DNA from: Leptolyngbya sp. KIOST-1
Lineage (GTDB): Bacteria > Cyanobacteriota > Cyanobacteriia > Phormidesmidales > Phormidesmidaceae
Direction: 5' to 3'
NCBI RefSeq assembly: GCF_000763385.1
Contig: NZ_JQFA01000002.1
Coordinates: forward strand, 2,480,001 to 2,544,000
Length of the DNA stretch: 64,000 nucleotides
The notes under the pieces are model-generated. The model worked only from the letters and a program-made list of their open reading frames with translations. It ran no database searches and had not been told where the DNA came from. Positions 9,301 to 18,426 of the stretch are shown here, piece by piece; within the stretch, counting starts at the first letter, position 1; each line of letters opens with the position of its first letter. The position numbers and the translations under genes were made by a program.

Positions 9301-12300
9301 ATGCCGGGCCCCTTGCTCGACCAGCCAGGCGGCCAGCTGCTGGCCCAGAGCGCCAGTGCCCCCGGTAATTAAATAGGTAGCCTCAGCCTGAATGGCCTGG
9401 GCTTCAGCCTTAGCCACAGCGGCAAAATCCAGCGCCTGGAGCCGGGGTACCCAGGTCTGCTCTTCGCGCAGGGCAATCTCATCTTCGCCCTGGGAATTCG
9501 TGATCTGGGCAATCAAGTTGTCGAGCCAGGGAGCCGCTGCTGACGCATCCGCCGGGTTGGGCAAATCCACCAGACCGCCCCAAAATTCGGGATGCTCCAG
9601 GCGCAGGGTACGGCCTAGCCCCCACAGCACGGCCTGCTGGGGCCGGGTGATGGCATCGGCGGCGGCCACGGATTGAGCGCCCTGGGTCATCAGCCAGAGT
9701 TTGGTCTGGCCAGGGCTCGGCTGTTGAGCCAGCTCCTGCACCCAGTGCAGAATCGGCTCGGTGATGGCCTGCGTATTGAGCCCCCCATCGGTGGTTTCAG
9801 GAGCAAACACGAGCAGTCGGGACGGCTGAGCGTCGAAAGTCGCCATCAGCGCCGCAAAGGGACGATCCTCGGCCAGCGAGACCTGGTATTGGTGGGGCTG
9901 CAAGGTCTGGAAGCGATCGCCTTCTACCACCCGAATGGCCTCAATTCCCTGCTGCCGCAAGGTCTGACTCAGGCTATCCCAGAGGGCATCGCTGGCCCCA
10001 CAAATTAGCCACTGTTCACCCGCTCTGGCGGCGGCGGGGGCGATCGCCTGGGGCTGCCAGACAATGCCGTAGGCGGTGCTAGGAACAGGGGCGGGCTCAC
10101 TGGCGACAGCCGATGCCGCGCTGGGCTGAGGCAGAGCCAGGTCAATCCAGTAGCGCTGCCGCTGGAAGGGATAGGTGGGCAGGCTCAGCCACTGGCGCTG
10201 GTAGGGGCGATCGAAGCTGGCCCAGTCGATACTGAGCCCCCGCTGGTAGAGATGGCCCAGGCTGGTGAGCAGGGTGTGCCAGTCGGACTGGCCACGGCGC
10301 AGCGACGGCAGCCAGGTGTGGGAGTTGTGGGGCACACAGCGTTTGCCCATGGCACTGAGCACCGGATGGGGGCCAACCTCCAGGAACAGGGTGTGGCCTG
10401 CTGCGTTCAGAGTTGCGATCGCATCGGCAAACCGCACCGGCTGGCGGGCGTGGCGTCGCCAGTAGCGGGCATCGAGGGGCAGATCGGGGCCAACAAATTC
10501 CCCGGTCAGATTAGACACCAGCGGCAGCGTTGGGGCATGGAAGTTGATGCCCTGGGCGCTCTGCTCAAACACATTGAGAATAGGATCCATCAGTGCCGAG
10601 TGGAAGGCGTGGGACACCTGGAGGGGCTTGGTGCGAATGCCCTGGCTGTGGAGGTCGTCAACCACGGTTTCTAGGTCGCTTTGGGAACCAGCGATCACGG
10701 TATTGTCTGGCCCATTTAGGGTAGCCAGGGAGACGGTACTGGGCAGCGCCGCCGCCACGGTATCGGCATCGGCAAACACCGCCACCATACCGCCGTTGGC
10801 GGGCAGGGTCTGCATCAGCCGCCCCCGCAGGGCCATCAGTCGCAGGCCATCCTCGAGGCTAAACACTCCGGCCACGCAGGCGGCCACGTATTCGCCCACG
10901 CTGTGCCCCATCACCGCCGCCGGACGAATGCCCCAGGCCATCCACAGCTGAGCCAGGGCGTATTCCAGGGCAAACAGGGCGGGCTGGGTGTAGCCCGTTT
11001 GGTGCAGGGGAGCGGCGGGTGAATCTAGCCCATCCCCATCTTCTCCAAACAAAAGACGCTGTAACGACAGGTCCAGGTAGGGTTGCAGAAGCTCGTCACA
11101 GCGGTCGATGGTCGCTCTAAATACGGGCTGGGTGTCGTAGAGCTGTCGACCCATGCCGACGTATTGGGAGCCCTGCCCGGTGAAGAGAAAGACGACGCCG
11201 GGGGAGAGATGAGGGGATGATGAGGTGGAGAGTTGGGAAGGTGAAGAAGATTGATTGAGGGCGGTGACGAGGGTAGGGAGGTCTGGGGCCAGGAGGGCCA
11301 GGCGATGCTCGAAAGCGGTGCGGCCAGCGTTGGCGGTGTGGCAAATGTCGCCCAGGTCGGCCTGGGGCATTTGGGCCAGGGCGGTGGCCATGGTCTGGGC
11401 GTAGGCGGCCAGGGCGGGCTGCGATCGCGCCGACAGGCAAAACAGGTGCAGCGGTCGTTCTAGAGCTGGGTGGGTAGTGAAAATGGGGGCAGCCTGGAGG
11501 GCGACGTGGGCGTTGGTGCCGCCAAAGCCAAAGGAACTCACCCCGGCGATCGCCATGTTCTCGGCTTCGGCCCAGGGCTCGCGCTGCTGCTGCACCCGCA
11601 GGGGAATCTGGTCAAAGGGAATGTAGGGGTTGGGGGTATGGAAATGTAGGCTGGGCACCAGGGTGCGGTGCCGCAGGCACAGAGCCACCTTGATCAGGCT
11701 GGCGATGCCCGCCGCCGCCTCGGTGTGGCCAATGTTGCTCTTCACTGAGCCCATCCGGATGGGCCGATCGAGGCTGCGGCAGGGGCTAAATACATTTCCC
11801 AGGGCCTTGGCCTCGATCGGGTCGCCCAGCAGGGTGCCAGTGCCGTGGGCTTCAATGTAGTCAACCTGCTGGAGCGGAATGCCCCCGCGCTCGTAGGCGG
11901 CCTTGACCACCGCCTCCTGCGCGGCGGGGTTGGGGGCCGTAAGACCGTTGGTACGGCCATCCTGGTTGGTGGCGCTGCCCCGAATCAGGGCATAGATGCG
12001 ATCGCCATCGGCCAGGGCTTGACCCAGGCGTTTGAGCACCACCGTACCCACGCCCTCGGAGCGCACAAAACCATTGGCGGCCGCATCAAAGGCTTTGCAG
12101 CGCCCGTCGGGAGAGAGGGCGGTCAGTTTACTGAACCCCACAGTGACGGTGGGGGTCAGGATCAGGTTGACACCTCCGGCCAGGGCCAGGCTGCTCTCTC
12201 CAGTCCACAGGCTCTGGCAGGCCAGGTGCACCGCCACCAGCGACGACGAGCAGGCCGTATCGACCGTCAGGCTTGGACCCTGCAGGTTGAGCAGGTAGGA

Positions 12301-12852
12301 CACCCGGTTGGCCACCATGGTCGAGGCCAGACCCGTGGCGGTATAGGTGCCCACCACCTCAGGCCCCTGCAACAGCATCTGGCCGTAGTCCAGGGTTGAG
12401 GCGGCGGCAAACACCCCCACAGATTGCCCACCCAGAGTGTGGGGCACGATGCCAGCGTCCTCCAGGGCCTCCCAGACGCTTTCCAAGAACAGCCGCTGCT
12501 GGGGGTCGATGTAGGGGGCTTCGCGGGGGGCAATGCCAAACAGCGCCGGGTCGAACTGATCGACTGCGTCTAAAAACCCGCCCCAGCGACAGTAGGTTTT
12601 GCCCGTAGACTGGGGGTCGGCATCGTAGAAAGCCTCGACGTCCCAGCGATCGGCGGGAACCTCGCGAATGGCGTCTTGCCCTTCACTCAATAGCCGCCAG
12701 TAGGCCTGGAGGTTGGAGGCTGCCGGTAACCGACAGGCCATACCCACAATAGCAATGGGTTCTGGTAGCCCTCGTTTACGCTGCAACTGTAGCTCTAACA
12801 GCAGCCGTTTCTCTGGGGAAAGGCTGCTAATTCGCCTTGCGAGATCCTCCAC
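6358..12852 (-). CDS. ols: Olefin synthase elongation/termination polyketide synthase (KS-AT-KR-ACP-ST-TE)
   Basis: A 2164-residue type I modular PKS. Domains in order: ketosynthase ~33-450 with Cys201 in DTACSSSL and HGTGT and NIGHTEAA motifs; acyltransferase ~550-860 with Ser651 in GHSVGEY and a HAFHS motif typical of malonyl-CoA; ketoreductase ~1000-1340 with TGGTGALG and a GNYGAAN active site; ACP with Ser1476 in GIDSL; PAPS-type sulfotransferase ~1560-1830 starting FLLSAPRSGSTLLR; thioesterase ~1900-2160 with Ser1977 in GHSMG. There is no dehydratase or enoylreductase. In the known Ols/CurM route, the beta-hydroxyacyl chain is sulfated and the TE decarboxylates and eliminates sulfate to give a terminal alkene. 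The start is GTG. It follows the FAAL-ACP gene after 24 bases. In Synechococcus PCC 7002 both halves are one protein; here they are split. Confidence 0.93.
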   Translation of the reverse strand: MEDLARRISSLSPEKRLLLELQLQRKRGLPEPIAIVGMACRLPAASNLQAYWRLLSEGQDAIREVPADRWDVEAFYDADPQSTGKTYCRWGGFLDAVDQFDPALFGIAPREAPYIDPQQRLFLESVWEALEDAGIVPHTLGGQSVGVFAAASTLDYGQMLLQGPEVVGTYTATGLASTMVANRVSYLLNLQGPSLTVDTACSSSLVAVHLACQSLWTGESSLALAGGVNLILTPTVTVGFSKLTALSPDGRCKAFDAAANGFVRSEGVGTVVLKRLGQALADGDRIYALIRGSATNQDGRTNGLTAPNPAAQEAVVKAAYERGGIPLQQVDYIEAHGTGTLLGDPIEAKALGNVFSPCRSLDRPIRMGSVKSNIGHTEAAAGIASLIKVALCLRHRTLVPSLHFHTPNPYIPFDQIPLRVQQQREPWAEAENMAIAGVSSFGFGGTNAHVALQAAPIFTTHPALERPLHLFCLSARSQPALAAYAQTMATALAQMPQADLGDICHTANAGRTAFEHRLALLAPDLPTLVTALNQSSSPSQLSTSSSPHLSPGVVFLFTGQGSQYVGMGRQLYDTQPVFRATIDRCDELLQPYLDLSLQRLLFGEDGDGLDSPAAPLHQTGYTQPALFALEYALAQLWMAWGIRPAAVMGHSVGEYVAACVAGVFSLEDGLRLMALRGRLMQTLPANGGMVAVFADADTVAAALPSTVSLATLNGPDNTVIAGSQSDLETVVDDLHSQGIRTKPLQVSHAFHSALMDPILNVFEQSAQGINFHAPTLPLVSNLTGEFVGPDLPLDARYWRRHARQPVRFADAIATLNAAGHTLFLEVGPHPVLSAMGKRCVPHNSHTWLPSLRRGQSDWHTLLTSLGHLYQRGLSIDWASFDRPYQRQWLSLPTYPFQRQRYWIDLALPQPSAASAVASEPAPVPSTAYGIVWQPQAIAPAAARAGEQWLICGASDALWDSLSQTLRQQGIEAIRVVEGDRFQTLQPHQYQVSLAEDRPFAALMATFDAQPSRLLVFAPETTDGGLNTQAITEPILHWVQELAQQPSPGQTKLWLMTQGAQSVAAADAITRPQQAVLWGLGRTLRLEHPEFWGGLVDLPNPADASAAAPWLDNLIAQITNSQGEDEIALREEQTWVPRLQALDFAAVAKAEAQAIQAEATYLITGGTGALGQQLAAWLVEQGARHLVLTSRRGSSPELEKSLEPLRQTGATVWVEAVDGSDRTALATLIDRIQQQLPPLRGVFHAAGVLADGFVANQTVEQFQQVMPAKLEGAWHLHQLTQTLNLDWFVLFSSITSVLGSPGQGNYGAANAGLDALAQYRRQQGLPALSINWGPWQGAGMADHQSATALAQRGMPPLKASEGWQWLGRLLTAETPATVAIARLDWPRLFRYLPTDRPPAIISAFVTEEKAVLVPQRQEVDPVSKQAIVPSLEQILAQPEGDRVATVATYLQTQVATVMGLSEAVPVDAPLMDLGIDSLMTMELLTLCKQDLDLVLYPREVLAHPTVAALAAYIARELVRVHRPAASDRHDAGLAATELSEEADTALPKSPWQAPAPLEPLPARRNPPMVFLLSAPRSGSTLLRVMLAGHPNLFCPPELHLLPFNTLEAQATALGYSYLQEGLQRAVMELLQVSADQAGALLSEWRQHHTTVPAVYDKLQQMAAGRLLVDKSPTYSLSLETLERAEQMFEGAKYIHLVRHPYAVIESFVHNRMYKIFDLEPDDPYQLAEQVWQACNQNIRTFASALDGDRHHTLRYEDLVVDPEPTMRDLCAFLELPFDPAVLTPYEGRRMTDGVSAQSMAVDDPNFRQRSRIEAHLAKIWQGIQLPHRLSPTSQALAAQFNYPLPQEQATTAATSAAATSATVLVESASEPSSYVPLGAMREETIVLREQPYTLCQWGSEEGPRVLCLHGILEHGAAWDGVATALADQGYHVIAPDLRGHGRSAHAGANGGYQLLDFLGDLDCLTATLDSPVVLVGHSMGAVLGAVLTSLRPERVQQLVLVEPVVPATGPSLEPATQLVAHLDALAHAPQPTVMASVAVATQRLLALKPYLSQPVAEAMAQRLTQTVEGGVIWRSDPRLQTRTTLSLSGGLLDRQGYGQILRGIQRTTTVIFGQNSQFNRPEDLAFLRENLPQANQVSLAGGHDLPLETPGGLAQIIHAALAPAG
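7275..7304. repeat. 15-bp tandem duplication in the ST-TE linker
   Basis: CCGAAGTGGCCGCAG occurs twice head to tail inside the polyketide synthase gene. It encodes an Ala/Thr/Ser-rich linker between the sulfotransferase and thioesterase domains and keeps the frame. It is probably a neutral length-variable linker. Confidence 0.7.
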
Positions 12853-12876
12853 AGGCTAACTCCCACGCTCCATTGT

Positions 12877-15174
12877 TTAATGACTCTGTCTGCCCAGCAG
12901 GGTTTGCACCTCTGCGTCTGACAGCAGCTCCAATTCTCTTACGATCTGCTCCAATTCCCGCTGGTCAACGGCCTCTACCAGGGGGTCAGCGACAGTGGTG
13001 GTGTCCCTAGCCGAAGCTAAATACACCGACAGCGCCTCTATGGTGGGGTACTCGTAGGCCAGGGTAGGCGATAGGGGTACCCCCAGCACCGATTCCAGTG
13101 CCTCCGCTAGCTCCACTGCCGCTAAGGAGTCAAGCCCATGCTCCGCCAGGGGTTGACGCACATTGAGGGTGTGTTTGGGTACGCTCAGGGCATGGGCCAG
13201 CCAGCTCACCATCCAATCTGCGATCGCATCAGCGGTCATCAGCGGGCTCGGCGACAGGTTAGCGGTGACGGCGGTCGAGCGGCCCCCTTCCCCAAGCGAG
13301 CTCTGGGCTATCGGCGCGATCGCATCATCGAGTTGCGCGTCACCGTTCAGGGCCTCTGCGGTAGCCAGTGCCTGAGCGGCCTCTATCGCAGGCCAGCCAT
13401 GGACCACATCAAACTCTCCCGCCAGGAACATCGATCGACACAGGTGGCGCTGTACCTTACCGCTGGAGGTTTTGGGCATGGCGTTGGGCTTGAGCAGGAC
13501 GATCGCCCCCACCTGCAAGTCATGGTGCTCGGCCACCTGGCGGCGCAGGGCACTAAAGATGGCCTCGGGGTCGGCGGTGCGCAGGGCGCTGCGCTCCAGT
13601 TCGTGAACAATCACCAGGTGCTCGGTGTCGTCCCACACCACCGAAAAAGCCGCACCGCTGCCCTGTCGCAGGGCGCGATGGGCCTGTTCTGCCGTGGCTT
13701 CGATATCTTGGGGGTAGTGGTTACGGCCCCGGATAATGATCAGGTCCTTGAGGCGACCCGTAACGTAGAGGTCGTCGCCGTGGAGAAAGCCCAAATCGCC
13801 CGTGCGCAGAAACGGCCCCCCAGACCCATCGGCCACGGTCCCATCGGCCAGGGTAGCCTGAAAGGCCTCTCGGGTGGCGGCTTCTCGCCGCCAGTAGCCC
13901 TGGGCCACGCTGCGAGACCAGCGCACCCAGATTTCGCCAATGGTGCTGGCAGGGCAGGGCCGATGGCTGTCAGGGTCAACAATGCACACCTGGCTGGCGA
14001 TCGCCGGGGGGCCACAGCTGACGATCGGCCGAGCCGCATCTTCATCGCTAGCATCCACCAGAGTGACCCGGTTTTGCTGCAAGTCGCTGGCTTTGAGAAT
14101 CAGGTGCTTGGGCTCAGTCTGCACCGCCTCTCCGGTCACCAGCAGGGTGGTTTCGGCCATGCCGTAGCAGGGGTAAAAGGCCTGGGGCCGAAAGCCGCTG
14201 TCGGCAAAGGCGGCGGCAAACTGGGTCAGGGTGGCCTGCTGCACTGGCTCAGCCCCGCTAAAGGCCAGCTGCCAGGCGCTCAGATCCAGCGATCGCCGCT
14301 GTTCTGGGGTCGTTTTGCGCACGCAGAGGTCGTAGGCAAAATTGGGCCCGCCGCTGGTGGTGGCTCGGTAGTGGGAAATGGCCTCAAGCCAGCGCACCGG
14401 ACGCTGTAAAAACGAAACCGGGGCCATCAGCGTCATCTCTGCGCCCACGTACAGCGGCTGCAAAATACCACCGACCAGCCCCATGTCGTGGTAGGGCGGC
14501 AGCCAGGAAACCCCCCGGCTCTCGGCGGTGTTGCCAAAGCAGCGGCCAATCAGCTCAGAGTTGTGCAGCAGGTTGTCGTGGCTGATCATCACCCCCTTGG
14601 GCAGGGCAGTGGAGCCCGAGGTGTACTGCAACAGGGCCAGGGTAGAGGCCTGGATAGCTGGGGGCCGCCACTGCTGAGCCAGGTCGGGCTGGAGGCCATC
14701 GGTGCTGAGGCAGTAGAGCGATCGCAGTGAGGGAGTCTCCGCCAGTCGCCGCTCCAGCTTTTGCAGGGTGGCGTTGTCGGTCAGAGCGACGGTAGCTCCA
14801 GCATCCTGGACCATGGCCTGGATGCGATCGAGCGATCGGTTGGGGCGAGGGGGGTAGGCGGGAACGGCGATCGCCCCGGCATAGAGGCAACCAAAAAAGG
14901 CAGCAATGTAATCTAAACCGGCGGGGTAGAGCAGCAGCACCGGCTGACTTTGGCAGTTTAGATCCTGAAGCAGCACCGCAATGGCCTGGGCCTGCTGCTG
15001 CAGCGCCCCGTAGGTCATGGGCTGGGCCGTCTCGGGGGTGCCCTCTGCCAAAAACCGATAGGCTGTGCCCCGGGGAGTCTGCGCAGCCCGCCAGCTCAAC
15101 AGATCCACAAAGGTTTCAACCGTTGCCAGGGGCTGTAGCGACGTCTGGTTCACGGTTCGGTTCAACATATCCAC
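12877..15174 (-). CDS. Fatty-acyl-AMP ligase with C-terminal acyl carrier protein (olefin synthase loading module)
   Basis: A 765-residue protein that adenylates a free fatty acid and transfers it to its own carrier domain. The adenylation domain (~25-600) carries LLQYTSGSTALPKGVMISH and the FAAL-type continuation DDLYVTGRLKDLIIIRGRN. The ACP at about 640-720 has the phosphopantetheine serine, Ser683, in HGLDSL. The C-terminal helix after the ACP probably acts as a docking segment for the downstream KS, since the two modules are on separate chains here. The start is GTG at 15174, with an ATG two codons later. It lies 24 bases upstream of the polyketide synthase, same strand, so they form an operon. 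The expected substrate is a long-chain fatty acid (C16-C18) released by acyl-ACP turnover. Confidence 0.92.
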   Translation of the reverse strand: MDMLNRTVNQTSLQPLATVETFVDLLSWRAAQTPRGTAYRFLAEGTPETAQPMTYGALQQQAQAIAVLLQDLNCQSQPVLLLYPAGLDYIAAFFGCLYAGAIAVPAYPPRPNRSLDRIQAMVQDAGATVALTDNATLQKLERRLAETPSLRSLYCLSTDGLQPDLAQQWRPPAIQASTLALLQYTSGSTALPKGVMISHDNLLHNSELIGRCFGNTAESRGVSWLPPYHDMGLVGGILQPLYVGAEMTLMAPVSFLQRPVRWLEAISHYRATTSGGPNFAYDLCVRKTTPEQRRSLDLSAWQLAFSGAEPVQQATLTQFAAAFADSGFRPQAFYPCYGMAETTLLVTGEAVQTEPKHLILKASDLQQNRVTLVDASDEDAARPIVSCGPPAIASQVCIVDPDSHRPCPASTIGEIWVRWSRSVAQGYWRREAATREAFQATLADGTVADGSGGPFLRTGDLGFLHGDDLYVTGRLKDLIIIRGRNHYPQDIEATAEQAHRALRQGSGAAFSVVWDDTEHLVIVHELERSALRTADPEAIFSALRRQVAEHHDLQVGAIVLLKPNAMPKTSSGKVQRHLCRSMFLAGEFDVVHGWPAIEAAQALATAEALNGDAQLDDAIAPIAQSSLGEGGRSTAVTANLSPSPLMTADAIADWMVSWLAHALSVPKHTLNVRQPLAEHGLDSLAAVELAEALESVLGVPLSPTLAYEYPTIEALSVYLASARDTTTVADPLVEAVDQRELEQIVRELELLSDAEVQTLLGRQSH

Positions 15175-15569
15175 AGCCCTGAGAAACTTAAAGGAGGGTT
15201 AACCCTGCCAGCGGTAGACACGAAGACCAGGCAATGCCCTGGCCCAGAGGCCGTCCTGGCACCACCTCCCCATTGACTAAGGAAAAACCGCCAAACCTTT
15301 GGCCAAGAAAAGGGAGAAATTGGGGGCAGCAAATTTGGTCGGGGCTCAAGCGGCACCATAGCCAGAACAAGTACAGCAGTAAAATAACGGTGAAACAGAC
15401 AGCAATCTCTCCCCATCCTAAAAAAAGCCCATCCTAAAAGAGGACTGTCCAGGCGCACTCTAGAATACCAATAGAGGTATCCGATTACCTAGGCTTAACC
15501 CGGTAACGCTGACTGGCCGCTACCCCGACCACTCCGGGGCCTGGGGACCAGCAGACCGCTCAACTCTGG
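15175..15569. other. 395-bp spacer upstream of the olefin synthase operon
   Basis: I find no convincing gene in it. It should contain the operon promoter because the neighbour at 15570-15749 is on the same strand but short and separate. No clear terminator, palindrome or repeat was seen; a purine-rich tract lies near 15281-15330. Confidence 0.5.
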
Positions 15570-15749
15570 CTATATCGCTGTAAGGCTATAGGTGAACATC
15601 CCCACCAGGGTAGATATCGGGGCGGGCACCATGTCGCCGCGAAAATCCAGAATTTGAACCAGCACGAGATAACCAACCGCTAGCAGCAGGGAGATTACCC
15701 CGGTAATCACTGCTACCAGTTTTGAACGGTCAACCTTAAAGCGATCCAT
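15570..15749 (-). CDS. Small single-pass membrane protein
   Basis: A 59-residue protein beginning MDRFKVDRSKLVAVITG and carrying one strong transmembrane segment (ITGVISLLLAVGYLVLVQIL), then a short tail with DFRGDMVPAP. The open frame extends upstream to 15878, but the extra 43 residues look non-coding and the ATG at 15749 gives a compact protein with a positively charged N-terminus. I recognise it as similar to short hypothetical membrane proteins of cyanobacteria; no function is known to me. Confidence 0.65.
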   Translation of the reverse strand: MDRFKVDRSKLVAVITGVISLLLAVGYLVLVQILDFRGDMVPAPISTLVGMFTYSLTAI

Positions 15750-15967
15750 AGAGTGATTTATCAAATGAGGGTGAATGGAACCTAAGCTAAACGTATTCCT
15801 TGGCAGGCAGACCCTGGCGTTGCCAACCGCTAGAGGCACTGCCTGTATCCGTTTAACCTTGGCACAACGAAAGCTCAAGCGGCCCCTGGCAAGGGAGAGG
15901 TTTTCGAAGGGTAATCTAGGAAGGAGTCCTTACTGATTGTCGTCTATTTGGTCTTAGCACGGTTTCT

Positions 15968-16963
15968 ATGAGCGCTCCACTACCGATTGATCCTACCCAG
16001 TTAGATAACCGTCCGCCAGACAATCGCCCCGCTGTGGTACAGACCCAAAGGTTAACCAAAGCCTATCGCACCGGGTTTTGGCTCAATCAACGGGTCACCT
16101 CGCTGCAAAATTGCACCCTTAACGTCTACCAAGGCGAAACCTTTGGGCTGCTGGGCCCCAACGGGGCGGGTAAAACCACCCTGCTAAAAATCTTGCTGGG
16201 CATCATTCGCCCCACCGCTGGTAGTGCCACCCTCCTGAACCATCCCCTGGGGGAGAGCGCCGTGAAGCAGCGCATCGGGTATCTTCCCGAAAATGCCTAC
16301 TTCTACGACTTTTTGACCGGCTGGGAGTTCTTGCAGTACACCGCTGGGCTGTTTGGCCTGTCGCGGGCAGCCCAGCAGCGCCGAATTGTCGAACTGCTCG
16401 ACCTGGTGGGGCTACCCCAGGCGGCCGCGAAGAAAAAACAGCTGCGCCAGTACTCCAAGGGCATGCTGCAGCGCATCGGTATGGCGCAGGCGCTGATGAA
16501 CGATCCGGACGTGGTATTTCTCGACGAGCCGATGTCGGGGCTGGACCCCACCGGCCGATTTCAGGTGCGCGAGATTATTCTGGCCCTGAAGCGGGAGGGC
16601 AAAACGATTTTTTTCAACAGCCACATTCTGTCGGATGTGGAGGTGATCTGCGATCGCATCGCCATTCTGGACCAGGGCGAACTGATCGCCATCGGTAGCC
16701 TGGACGAACTGCTGGGCACCGCCGACCAGTACGTGGTCAAAGGGCGGGGCGGGCGCAGGGGCGAGCTGGAACCCTGGCTCGACCAGATGAGCGTTCAGGG
16801 CGACCTCTGGGCTGGGCACATCAAAGGCGACCCCTACGACTTTGCCAAGCAGATTCCCCTGGCGGGGGGGCATCTGATCACCCTGCAGCAGACTCGCCCC
16901 ACCCTGGAGGAGTTCTTTATCGACCAGATCGGGCGGCGGCGTGGGGCACAGGACCGGCGGTGA
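15968..16963 (+). CDS. ABC transporter ATP-binding protein (ABC-2 / NatA type)
   Basis: A 331-residue ATPase that would power export through a separate membrane partner. Visible motifs are Walker A GPNGAGKTT near residue 75, the ABC signature YSKGMLQRIGMAQAL (a KGM variant of LSGGQ seen in this subfamily), Walker B VVFLDEPMSGLDP and the switch histidine in FFNSHILSD. The C-terminal ~90 residues after the nucleotide-binding domain resemble the DUF4162-type extension of ABC-2 drug/polysaccharide exporters. No permease gene is adjacent: the next gene is on the other strand. Its partner must be encoded elsewhere, so the substrate cannot be named. Confidence 0.88.
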   Translation: MSAPLPIDPTQLDNRPPDNRPAVVQTQRLTKAYRTGFWLNQRVTSLQNCTLNVYQGETFGLLGPNGAGKTTLLKILLGIIRPTAGSATLLNHPLGESAVKQRIGYLPENAYFYDFLTGWEFLQYTAGLFGLSRAAQQRRIVELLDLVGLPQAAAKKKQLRQYSKGMLQRIGMAQALMNDPDVVFLDEPMSGLDPTGRFQVREIILALKREGKTIFFNSHILSDVEVICDRIAILDQGELIAIGSLDELLGTADQYVVKGRGGRRGELEPWLDQMSVQGDLWAGHIKGDPYDFAKQIPLAGGHLITLQQTRPTLEEFFIDQIGRRRGAQDRR

Positions 16964-16977
16964 GTGAAAACCCCCAA

Positions 16978-18426
16978 TTAGGCGGCGATGGCCACCAGGG
17001 CTGAGCGCGGCGGCAGAGTCAACCGATCGCTGTCCCAGGTTGCGCCGTGGTAAGCGAAGACCTGCTCCGCCGATTTGACCGCTGGGGTGAGGGCCTCGGT
17101 GGGCAGGGTAACGGTGTCCTCGGTGCCGGAGTTTAGCGCCACCACCACGCGATCGCCCCCCAGGCTGCGGCTAAAGACGTATCCCATCCCCTCAGCGTGC
17201 AGAACGTCGTAGGTGCCGGTGTGCAGAGCCGGGTAGCGGTGGCGCAGGGCAATCAGCTCGCGGTGGACTTTGAGCAGATCGCGGTGCCACTCTTTTTCGG
17301 GGGGAAAGGTGCGGCGGCAGTCGGGGTCAAGCTCGCCGGGCAGGCCCACCTCATCGCCGTAGTAGATGCTGGGTGCCCCCGGAAAGGTAAACAGCAGCAG
17401 GGTCGAGAGCACCATGCTGGCGTCGTCTTCGCCTACGACCGAGTAAATGCGGGCGACATCGTGGCTGGAGAGCAAATTGAGCTGGGTGAGCTGAATCTCC
17501 CAGGGGTATAGCTTCAGCAGGTGCTGAATTTTGTCGGCATAGCCTGCCGCATCCAGGGCGGGGTAGGGGTAGTAGTGGGGATCTTCTACCAGGTCCATGT
17601 GAACGCGATCGCCCGCAGCAAAGGCAATGGTTGGCCCCGTAAACAGGTAGTTCATCACCCCGTCAAACTGGGTGCCGTCGAGCCACTGGCGAGCGTCGGT
17701 CCACACTTCGCCGACGATGTAGGCTTCGGGGTTGATGGCCTTGACGCGATCGCGGAACTCCTGCCAGAACCCCTCCGTCTTGACCTCAAAGGGTACATCC
17801 AGCCGCCAGCCGTCGATACCCTGGCGCACCCAGTACTCCCCCACCCGCATCAGGTACTCGCGCACCGCCGGGTGGTCGTGCTTGAACTGGGGCAGCGCCC
17901 GGTTGTCAACCCAGCTTCTGTAATTGGCGGGGAGCGCCCCGTCGTAGGCCGACAGGGGCCAGCCCTCCACCTCAAACCACTCCAGCCAGGGGGAGTTGGG
18001 GCCGTTTTCAAGAATGTCGTTGAAAAAGAAAAAGCCGCGACTACAGTGGTTAAACACGCCGTCGAGCACCACTTTCATATCTTTGGCGTGGGCGGCCTCC
18101 AGCAGGTCAAAAAAGGCCGGGTTCCCCCCCAGCAGCGGATCGACCTGGTAGTAGTCGTGGGTGTGGTAGCGATGGTTGGACGCCGACTGAAAAATCGGCG
18201 TCATGTAGATGGCCGTGACCCCCAGGTCCACCAGGTAGTCCAGATGTTCAGCCACGCCCCACAGATCGCCGCCCTTGTAGCCAAAGGGGGTCGGCAGCGT
18301 TTCCCAGGGTTCCAGGGTGACGGCCATGGCGGGGTGGTCCAGATGGCGCTGGGTACGGGCAAACCGATCGGGAAAGATCTGGTAGAAGACAGCGTGCTTC
18401 ACCCAGTCCGGGGTTTGAAATGCCAT
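16978..18426 (-). CDS. Alpha-amylase family glycosidase (GH13, neopullulanase/cyclomaltodextrinase-like)
   Basis: A 482-residue TIM-barrel enzyme acting on alpha-1,4 (and possibly alpha-1,6) glucans. The start VKHAVFYQIFPDRFAR, the GGDLWGVAEHLDYL segment, DGVFNHCSRGFF (region I), the nucleophile aspartate in GWRLDVP, the acid glutamate in IVGEVW and the transition-state aspartate in NLLSSHD are all present. There is no signal peptide, so it is cytosolic and probably takes part in glycogen or maltodextrin breakdown. It lacks the extra N-terminal ~120-residue domain of dimeric neopullulanases. It converges with the ABC ATPase gene with only 14 bases between the stops. Confidence 0.9.
   Translation of the reverse strand: MAFQTPDWVKHAVFYQIFPDRFARTQRHLDHPAMAVTLEPWETLPTPFGYKGGDLWGVAEHLDYLVDLGVTAIYMTPIFQSASNHRYHTHDYYQVDPLLGGNPAFFDLLEAAHAKDMKVVLDGVFNHCSRGFFFFNDILENGPNSPWLEWFEVEGWPLSAYDGALPANYRSWVDNRALPQFKHDHPAVREYLMRVGEYWVRQGIDGWRLDVPFEVKTEGFWQEFRDRVKAINPEAYIVGEVWTDARQWLDGTQFDGVMNYLFTGPTIAFAAGDRVHMDLVEDPHYYPYPALDAAGYADKIQHLLKLYPWEIQLTQLNLLSSHDVARIYSVVGEDDASMVLSTLLLFTFPGAPSIYYGDEVGLPGELDPDCRRTFPPEKEWHRDLLKVHRELIALRHRYPALHTGTYDVLHAEGMGYVFSRSLGGDRVVVALNSGTEDTVTLPTEALTPAVKSAEQVFAYHGATWDSDRLTLPPRSALVAIAA

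Noticed and set aside
13138-14409. 423-codon frame on the plus strand inside the FAAL-ACP gene
   Set aside because: Antisense shadow; no domain, and the composition is typical of GC-rich reverse frames.
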